From assembly GCA_002383605.1 (NCBI GenBank), contig DFYK01000062.1, forward strand, positions 1-6,295: DNA of 6,295 nucleotides. Direction: 5' to 3'. Below are positions 1 to 5,490 of the stretch, in pieces. The notes under the pieces were generated by a model that saw nothing but the letters and a program-made list of their open reading frames with translations, searched no databases and was not told where the DNA came from. Within the stretch, counting starts at the first letter, position 1. Every line of letters starts with the position of its first letter. Source of the stretch: Proteiniphilum sp. UBA4084. Its GTDB lineage: Bacteria > Bacteroidota > Bacteroidia > Bacteroidales > Dysgonomonadaceae. The translations under genes and the position numbers were made by a program.

Positions 1-905
1 TAGAAGTCGGCTGTCTCCCGGTCGTAATCGTTCAGTACCTGTCTGAGTATGTCTGCATCGCCGGTATTGCAGAAGGCGGGAGGCGAAGAGAGAATCCATT
101 CACGGGCATTCTCCTCCACGGTCAAATCGGGCAGGGGAGCGTTCTCCGTGTAATCGGGCTTTCCCACGAGGTATGGATGTGGAATGGGTTCCCACACGTT
201 TTCAAATGTCTCCATCACGCCGCCGCAGCATTTCGAGAAACAGGCGTCGCAGAGGGTGTCACCGTAGGTGATCACCTGTCCCCGGGTTTCATCAATCGCA
301 TGGTTCACCCGTGCGGTTGTTTGTCGCGTGATTCCCTGGTAGCGCTGACAATGGTCATCGGCACAGACATCGAACAGGGCATGGTCTTCGCGGTCGTACC
401 AACGAATAATTTCGGTGGCTGACACAAAGGAAGTATGGTAGTCGTCCCGGACCTCTTTGTTTTTTTGAATCTGTGCCAGTAGCCAGCTTCGGGAGATTAC
501 GGCGTGTGTCTTCAGGAGTTCCCCGGAGCTGGTGGCGCTCATCTCGGAGGAGATCACGCTCTTGAGGTAATCTTCCAGGGAGACCATGTTGATGGCGGTG
601 ATACCTCCCTTCCCGCAGATAAACTTCAATCCGCCCTGAAAACGCTGGTTTTCTTTGCGCTCCCAGTGAAAGCCGACGCCAATCACCACATTCTTCAGCT
701 CGAATGAGTCATCGTGCGGCTGATCCGATTCAAAGGTTATTTCAGTGTAGGTTTCTCCGTTAAAAACAATTTTTTCTCCGTCCCTCTCCACCGAATAATC
801 ACCCGGAGGAATTAGTTTTCCCTTTAGCTTGTAGGTGGAGAGCAGCGTGAAGCTGATTTCAGGCTTTTCCTGGATGATCCCCACATGGATAAACGGTTCT
901 CTCAT
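1..905 (-). CDS. SpoIID/LytB-domain protein (lytic transglycosylase-like), 3' end cut by window edge
   Basis: The reading frame is open from the ATG at 905-903 to the window edge: 301 codons plus two bases (TA) of the next one. The family hallmark is at about residues 108-145, where SLEDYLKSVISSEM is followed by LLKTHAVISRSW. Glu121 (codon 545-543) sits where SpoIID has its catalytic glutamate. Characterised SpoIID cleaves glycan strands already stripped of peptides. A Cys-x3-His-Cys cluster (C181, H185, C186) before QRYQG resembles the zinc-site region of SpoIID, and the GG of the 'sGG.T' motif is at 228-229. There is no signal peptide or membrane segment at the N-terminus (MREPFIHVGI), so the product looks cytoplasmic, unlike membrane-anchored SpoIID. 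It is cysteine-rich, with eight Cys in the visible part. Its ATG overlaps the stop of the upstream glycosyltransferase as ATGA, suggesting translational coupling. The family call is secure; substrate and location are inferred. Confidence 0.9.
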   Translation of the reverse strand, partial: MREPFIHVGIIQEKPEISFTLLSTYKLKGKLIPPGDYSVERDGEKIVFNGETYTEITFESDQPHDDSFELKNVVIGVGFHWERKENQRFQGGLKFICGKGGITAINMVSLEDYLKSVISSEMSATSSGELLKTHAVISRSWLLAQIQKNKEVRDDYHTSFVSATEIIRWYDREDHALFDVCADDHCQRYQGITRQTTARVNHAIDETRGQVITYGDTLCDACFSKCCGGVMETFENVWEPIPHPYLVGKPDYTENAPLPDLTVEENAREWILSSPPAFCNTGDADILRQVLNDYDRETADF

Positions 906-2356
906 TTTAGTTTCTTTCTCGCCTGTAGTTCCCATGTTCTGATCCTGTCTTTATAAAGGTTGTGTCCGTTCATTTTCACGATGTCGAGCGAGGCATCTGA
1001 GTTGTCTTCCCAGCGGCGGCAGAGGTAGAGTACATCGTAGATGCGTCCGATCTGGTAGTGTCGGGATATGTTCAGCCCCAGTGCATAGTCTTCGCCATAG
1101 CTGGTGTTGGGCACCTTAATTTCTCGCAGTAAGGGCGTGTAGAAGGCGCGCGGTGCCCCCAGGCCGTTGATGCGCAGGGCATTGTTTCTGCCGTTGTCGG
1201 GTGTCCATTCCCGGTGATCGATGATGCCCGGAGGAATCATCTCCATGTTGAAGTTGGTCATCTGATAGGTTCCCACCACCATGGCACACTGTTGCTCATA
1301 GAAGGCATTCACAATTTTCTGCAGTGTTTCCTCATTGCTGTATACGTCGTCGCTGTCGAGCTGTACAGCAAACTTTCCGCACTGTACGTGGTGTATGCCC
1401 ACGTTCCAGCAGCCGCCTATGCCCAGGTCGTCTCTCTCCGGGATAAGATGGATCAGTCGGTTGTCACTTTTGAATGCATCGATGGCTTCCGTGGTGCCGT
1501 CGGTGGAGTGGTTGTCGATAACGATCAGGTTAAAGGGAAAGTTTGTTTCTTGTTTGAGCACCGAAGCGATGGCATCGCGGATGGTTTTGATGCGGTTGCG
1601 TACTGGAATGATGACCGATGCTTCCACGACAAAGTTGTCCTTGTCGAATTCAATGCTTTTGAACCGGGGTTCCAGCCACGCACCCACATCTTTCAGATGC
1701 TGGGTGCAGGCCTGTTCCATCTCCAGTTGTAGCTGCCTGTTTTTGGGATCCACATAATCGAATATCTTCTGGCCGGATACCCGGGTATCTTCCTCAATCT
1801 CGGTGTAGAGATACTCGTTGATATGTACCAGCGGATGTTTTTGGGATACTTTTAGTCGCAGGTCGTATAGTCCGGCATATTGATATGTTTCGTTTTTCAT
1901 CCGTTTTGCCGCCTTTTTCAGTGCTGTTGTGTTGTAGCACAGCAACGAGCCAAAGTTGAAGTCGTCGCGCAGGCTGCCCTCCTGGTAGTCGATGACCGGG
2001 TGGCTTTTCTTTTCACCGTCCACAACAGCATAATAGTCGGCATAGACCATGCCCGCAGCCGTATCTTCCGCAATGCGGATCATCCGTTCCAGAGCGAAAT
2101 AACCCGGCTTCAGCACGGTGGGCTTCAGGTAGATGAGCGTGTAGTCGGCTTTCGATTTCTGCGCTATCTTCCTCACCGTGTCACTGCTCTGAAGTGTATC
2201 TAGGGCGATGTTTTTACATCCCTTTATCTTGTCTGTGATGCCGGCAGGTGTCAGCAGCCATATCTTGGTTACGGCTTCAGAATGTTTGAGTTCCTCTACC
2301 GTTTTCATGGCTTGCTCCGGCTCAGAGTAGAGGATAAAAGCTTCTATTGTTTTCAT
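902..2356 (-). CDS. Two-part glycosyltransferase: degenerate GT-A-like N-terminus plus GT2 catalytic domain
   Basis: This is a 484-residue protein with no signal peptide or membrane helix, probably cytoplasmic. The C-terminal half (about 243-450) is a standard family 2 GT-A domain. It has SVIIPVRNR at 247-255, LIVIDNHSTDGT at 277-288, the metal/nucleotide-sugar DxD motif as LDSDD at 333-337, and a GED motif at 421-423 where the catalytic acidic residue normally lies. The N-terminal half (about 1-190) has a similar layout: a 'DYTLIYLKPTVLKPGY' strand-loop at 71-86 and 'GMVYADYYAVVDG' at 102-114. The loop where DxD belongs reads YLKPT, so this half is probably not catalytic. Donor, acceptor and linkage cannot be read from sequence. 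The gene starts 28 bp after the amidase stop and overlaps the SpoIID-like gene by 4 bp, so a role in the same polymer pathway is likely. The start at 2356 is preceded by an A-rich leader without a clear Shine-Dalgarno. Confidence 0.9.
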   Translation of the reverse strand: MKTIEAFILYSEPEQAMKTVEELKHSEAVTKIWLLTPAGITDKIKGCKNIALDTLQSSDTVRKIAQKSKADYTLIYLKPTVLKPGYFALERMIRIAEDTAAGMVYADYYAVVDGEKKSHPVIDYQEGSLRDDFNFGSLLCYNTTALKKAAKRMKNETYQYAGLYDLRLKVSQKHPLVHINEYLYTEIEEDTRVSGQKIFDYVDPKNRQLQLEMEQACTQHLKDVGAWLEPRFKSIEFDKDNFVVEASVIIPVRNRIKTIRDAIASVLKQETNFPFNLIVIDNHSTDGTTEAIDAFKSDNRLIHLIPERDDLGIGGCWNVGIHHVQCGKFAVQLDSDDVYSNEETLQKIVNAFYEQQCAMVVGTYQMTNFNMEMIPPGIIDHREWTPDNGRNNALRINGLGAPRAFYTPLLREIKVPNTSYGEDYALGLNISRHYQIGRIYDVLYLCRRWEDNSDASLDIVKMNGHNLYKDRIRTWELQARKKLK

Positions 2357-2384
2357 AATTTTTAGCTTTCAGCTTTTGTTGTCT
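2357..2384 (-). other. Short intergenic gap with a direct repeat of AAAGCT
   Basis: The 28-bp gap between the amidase-like gene and the glycosyltransferase reads A/T-rich on the minus strand and carries AAAGCTGAAAGCT, a direct repeat of AAAGCT one base apart. There is no terminator-like stem followed by a T run and no promoter match, so read-through from the amidase gene into the glycosyltransferase gene is expected. The A-rich stretch next to the ATG at 2356 fits the weak-Shine-Dalgarno initiation common in Bacteroidetes. Confidence 0.5.
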
Positions 2385-5300
2385 TTATTCAAATACTTTC
2401 ATTATGTTTTTGATCAATTCATTTCGTTTTTCCTGTTTTTTTACCGATTCTATGGGGAAGCCGAGGATGCTGGTGCTGTATTCTTCACTCTTGTAGAGTA
2501 CGCCTGCACTCAGGTTGTTCTCCGCATACCGGAAGATGGTGAATGCATTTTCATCAGCCGGCTCCAGTGCATCGGGATTTTCCACCAAATAGCTTTCGCT
2601 GTTTAACTCATTGTAGTAGTTGTAATTGCCTTGTATTGCCGGAAAGGGGGAGGGTACCGCTTTGATCTGCCCGGTTACTGCGCCATGACTGTTGCGCCAT
2701 TTGTATTTGAGGGTTTGTTGTGCCCACTCCCGGTCCTCTTTTGTGGCACGGGGGTTGTTCCACAGGTCGGTGCCGACGAATGCGCCGCTCACAATAATAT
2801 TTCCGCCGCCGTGGCAGAAGTCGGTGATAGACTGCTGCTGTTTTGTGGAAAATGTTTTGTATTTCGGTGGTTTTACTCCCCGGGCCACGCTCCATTCACG
2901 TTGCTTGCCCAGGATCCAGTCCACCGTTTTATAATCTGTCAGGCTCACGACGCCGTTTTCTACCGCATCTGCCGAAGTGGAAATAAATGAATATCCTGCC
3001 GCCGCGAAGGCCTGCCCGTGAATAAAAGGGTAGTCAAAGGTGTTGCCGGCGATGGCAGTGGTTTCGTAGTTCGCATGGCCGTCGCCGAAGCCTGCGGCAT
3101 CGTCGTCCATCCAGGGGATGATGCGCCGGAATTCGTGCATCTGCCCGATAAAATGGTGGTCGGCCATGTAGGGAACACCATTATCCACGCTTCCTGCAAA
3201 ACCGGCGATGCTGTCTTCGGAAGCAGTAAAACTGAACGGCGCGGAGACACGGGTAAATCCGTTTACAATCAGCACTTCTCCCTTTTGGTCCGATCTTCGG
3301 CAGACCGAAAGTGTTTCGGAGGGGAAGCTCTTGCCACCCTCGTTCACGGCCACCACCCTGAAGCTGTAGATGTCATCCTTGCGCAGGTTTGTTTTGTAGC
3401 TGTTGCCGTCCACCACAACACCGTGATCGAATCCTCCATCGTTTAGGCGGGTATATACCATATACCGGTCGGGCATGGCAGTGGACTCGGACGGATCCAT
3501 TGTGGGCTGCCACCTGAGCTCGACCTCTGTTTCTCCGCTGAAACGGACTGAGAACTCCTTCACCGGCAGCGGTTGTACCACATAGGAGCGATTGTACTGG
3601 GTTGCGAGAAACTTCAGCATCCCCTTGTAAACGGAGCGGCTGACGGTAAAGCGGAAGGTGGGATCGAGTCCGTAGCGCATGTCTGCGAAGTTCTGGTGCG
3701 ACAGCAGCTCCAGCAACATGGTCGGTACATTGGGCATGCGTGCTTCAGCATAGGATCGGTTCCAAAGGTGTCGTCGGGTCCAGTCCGGTTCAAAGTCGCG
3801 ACGGATATCGTTCACGATCTCCTCCATCACCAGCTCGGTCAGGTCGCGGGAGACCCACCGGGAACGTCCGTTTTCGAATCGCTCCTTGTTGTGGTGTGTC
3901 ATGTAAATACCAAGTGTACCCACAATGGTGTCTCCCCAGAAGGTGCCCGCATCGGTGTGGAAGGCAAATGCCAGATCCAGCGGGATGTGGAGCCCCTCTT
4001 TTTTGGGCAGCACCGGGGATCCTCCTGCCAGCCAGTTCACCCAGGCGCCCCGCGATGCATAATCGTCGGTGTAGTCATTCTTTCCTTCGGTGCGGTTATA
4101 TACTGTATCGGGCACCCCTGCCCACTGCATCCAGTAACGTGCCCCCTCAGCGTATCGGGGGTATCCGCTGATTTGCGGTGTGTAACGTATCTGTGAAACA
4201 AGGGTCTCTTTCTTTGTCGGGTCATCGGAACTTTTGGTGTTCTCCGCTTCAAAGCCACCCGGGTGGGGCATCCGGGCAATGTTGCCCATTCCGCCACCGA
4301 TTTTTACGGCATCGGCGGTCACGATTTTTCCGTTTCGGCTGCTTTTGTTGGAAAGGGTGATCTGGTGGGTCGCACCCTTATCAAAGTCGAAATACCCCAG
4401 AAATATCCAGGTGCCGCCCCCCATCTGCTGGTTCACCCGAAAATCGGTTTTTCCGCCGGCATGATGGACGCTGTACAGTGCATCGTCGCTGCTGTTTTTT
4501 ACCGTCTGATAGGAGACATAGACCCCATATTTCCCTTTCGCGGGAATATCGGGATGCCAGGCAGCGATACTCTCTTCACCGCGGTTTGTCGTCCGCACCT
4601 TTCTGGCTGTTCCCATCCGGAAAGGATTTTCACCATCCAGATACATATCCCGGGGATTGGCAAAACCGGCTGAACCGGTGTTGCTCCATGCTTCTTTTCC
4701 GTTTGTCTCACTATATGGAGATGTACCACTTATGCGGTCATCGTTGTCGATAATCAATTCCGTTTTGTTGTAGTCTCTTTCCCGGGGAAGCAGCACGTTG
4801 GCGCCTGCATTTTCCAGCATTGGCACCAGGAAGGGAAGCACGTAGCTCTGGGTGTAGAGGTCCTCCACAGTCTGGAAGATGCGTGCCCGCTGCCACTCCC
4901 ACCGTCCCAGCTTCTGTTCGTAGTACCATCCATGGCTCTGCCAGAGGGCAATGTGGTTATTTTGCAACCCCTTGCTGAAAGTGCCGGCAGGAGAGGAGAT
5001 GTCTGTCACCAGTGGCGTTTTTATTTTATGGGCAATGATCCTGCTTTTGTCCAGTTGTTTATTCCTGTGGAAGTTGGGCACCAGAAGGCTGATCTCCTGA
5101 TCATCGGTGATGACGGCGATCTGGTATTTTTTTTGTTTTGCAGGCAGATGGTACCGTACGCTGTCGTAGATGAGCTGCACGGTATGATCCCGCATGGGGA
5201 GGTAGGAGAGCGACAGGTTGGTATAAAATGCAATGCGCTTTTTCCGGTCGTTCACCGCGATGCTGTCCACCGTCACCCTCCCCGGTCGCATCATGGTTTC

Positions 5301-5420
5301 GCGGTATATGTTTGTGAGGGACCTGCCCAATTTGTGTTTCAGAGAATCCGGCTGAAGATCCTGAGAAAACGTAGCGAAAGCCATGGCAAGCAAACAAGCG
5401 ATAAAAAAGGATTTCTTCAT
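2385..5420 (-). CDS. Secreted N-acetylmuramoyl-L-alanine amidase-like protein with inserted golvesin-like domain, FN3 and GATase-like C-terminus
   Basis: The ATG at 5420 gives 1011 residues and begins with a signal peptide (MKKSFFIACLLAMAFATFSQ). The frame extends upstream to a TTG at 5489, but that would bury the signal. Amidase_3-like landmarks are split in two. Before residue 220: QSHGWYY (H163), TVEDLY (E186) and LPRERD after a 'PMLENAGANV' helix-strand. After residue 415: FAFHTDAG (H488) and VPTMLLELLSHQNFAD (E571), matching the zinc ligands and catalytic Glu of the family. Between them, about 250-385, lies a beta-rich golvesin/Xly-like domain (YGVYVSYQ, YSVHHAGG, GGGTWIFLG, ADAVKIGGGMGN). 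FN3 covers about 613-708. Residues 713-1011 look Rossmann/class I GATase-like (GEVLIVNGF, ITDFCHGGGNIIVSGAFVGTDL) with unknown role. It probably acts in the periplasm or at the surface, removing stem peptides from peptidoglycan. Automated pipelines may call such proteins 'xanthan lyase' from the golvesin/Xly domain; no PL8 lyase domain is visible. The amidase activity is inferred from motifs. Confidence 0.85.
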   Translation of the reverse strand: MKKSFFIACLLAMAFATFSQDLQPDSLKHKLGRSLTNIYRETMMRPGRVTVDSIAVNDRKKRIAFYTNLSLSYLPMRDHTVQLIYDSVRYHLPAKQKKYQIAVITDDQEISLLVPNFHRNKQLDKSRIIAHKIKTPLVTDISSPAGTFSKGLQNNHIALWQSHGWYYEQKLGRWEWQRARIFQTVEDLYTQSYVLPFLVPMLENAGANVLLPRERDYNKTELIIDNDDRISGTSPYSETNGKEAWSNTGSAGFANPRDMYLDGENPFRMGTARKVRTTNRGEESIAAWHPDIPAKGKYGVYVSYQTVKNSSDDALYSVHHAGGKTDFRVNQQMGGGTWIFLGYFDFDKGATHQITLSNKSSRNGKIVTADAVKIGGGMGNIARMPHPGGFEAENTKSSDDPTKKETLVSQIRYTPQISGYPRYAEGARYWMQWAGVPDTVYNRTEGKNDYTDDYASRGAWVNWLAGGSPVLPKKEGLHIPLDLAFAFHTDAGTFWGDTIVGTLGIYMTHHNKERFENGRSRWVSRDLTELVMEEIVNDIRRDFEPDWTRRHLWNRSYAEARMPNVPTMLLELLSHQNFADMRYGLDPTFRFTVSRSVYKGMLKFLATQYNRSYVVQPLPVKEFSVRFSGETEVELRWQPTMDPSESTAMPDRYMVYTRLNDGGFDHGVVVDGNSYKTNLRKDDIYSFRVVAVNEGGKSFPSETLSVCRRSDQKGEVLIVNGFTRVSAPFSFTASEDSIAGFAGSVDNGVPYMADHHFIGQMHEFRRIIPWMDDDAAGFGDGHANYETTAIAGNTFDYPFIHGQAFAAAGYSFISTSADAVENGVVSLTDYKTVDWILGKQREWSVARGVKPPKYKTFSTKQQQSITDFCHGGGNIIVSGAFVGTDLWNNPRATKEDREWAQQTLKYKWRNSHGAVTGQIKAVPSPFPAIQGNYNYYNELNSESYLVENPDALEPADENAFTIFRYAENNLSAGVLYKSEEYSTSILGFPIESVKKQEKRNELIKNIMKVFE
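5361..5420 (-). other. Sec signal peptide of the amidase-like protein (decides its start)
   Basis: Residues 1-20 from the ATG at 5420 have a classic layout: a basic n-region (MKK), a hydrophobic core (FFIACLLAMAFA) and a likely signal peptidase I site near TFSQ/D. There is no lipobox cysteine, because the only Cys (residue 9) lies inside the core. A soluble secreted or periplasmic protein is therefore expected rather than a lipoprotein. This is the main reason for choosing 5420 over the TTG at 5489. The exact cleavage position is uncertain. Confidence 0.8.
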
Positions 5421-5457
5421 TGGATACCGAAGCTTTTGAATTGTGTGTTGGCTTTTA

Positions 5458-5490
5458 CAAAAATAGAAAAAATAGGTGAATCGTCTCAAT
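5458..5490 (-). promoter_or_regulatory. Possible Bacteroidetes-type internal promoter upstream of the amidase-like gene
   Basis: Read on the minus strand, 5465-5458 is TATTTTTG, a full match to the Bacteroidetes -7 consensus TAnnTTTG. An ATTG at 5490-5487, 21 bp upstream, could serve as a weak -33 element (consensus TTTG). Transcription would start about 30 bases before the ATG at 5420. The box lies in the A/T-rich 65-bp gap, the longest between genes here, and the -33 candidate overlaps the stop codon of the upstream gene. Such short boxes also arise by chance in A/T-rich DNA, so this is only a candidate. Confidence 0.35.

Noticed and set aside
177..707. Two small plus-strand frames (177-422 and 504-707) as the only genes in the left 900 bases
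   Set aside because: The minus strand is open throughout and encodes a recognisable SpoIID/LytB domain running off the edge, so these are shadows of it.
1..905. Evidence that the host forms spores
   Set aside because: SpoIID/LytB domains are widespread outside spore formers. No other sporulation gene is present, and the neighbouring families point to Bacteroidetes.
1214..1732. Plus-strand open frame of 172 codons
   Set aside because: It is antisense to the GT2 catalytic domain, including the LDSDD motif, and has no plausible domain or initiation signal.
2357..2384. Possible terminator hairpin in the 28-bp gap (AGCT-GAA-AGCT)
   Set aside because: The stem is only four base pairs with a three-base loop and no following T run, far too weak for an intrinsic terminator.
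3573..4196. Plus-strand open frame of 207 codons
   Set aside because: It is antisense to the second half of the amidase domain (HTDAG and LLELLSHQN region). It contains no family motif and is explained as a shadow of the coding strand.
2385..5420. Annotation as xanthan lyase
   Set aside because: Only the golvesin/Xly-like accessory domain suggests it. The catalytic landmarks seen (SHG, VED, HTDAG, LLELLSHQN) belong to an Amidase_3-like fold and no PL8 lyase region is visible.
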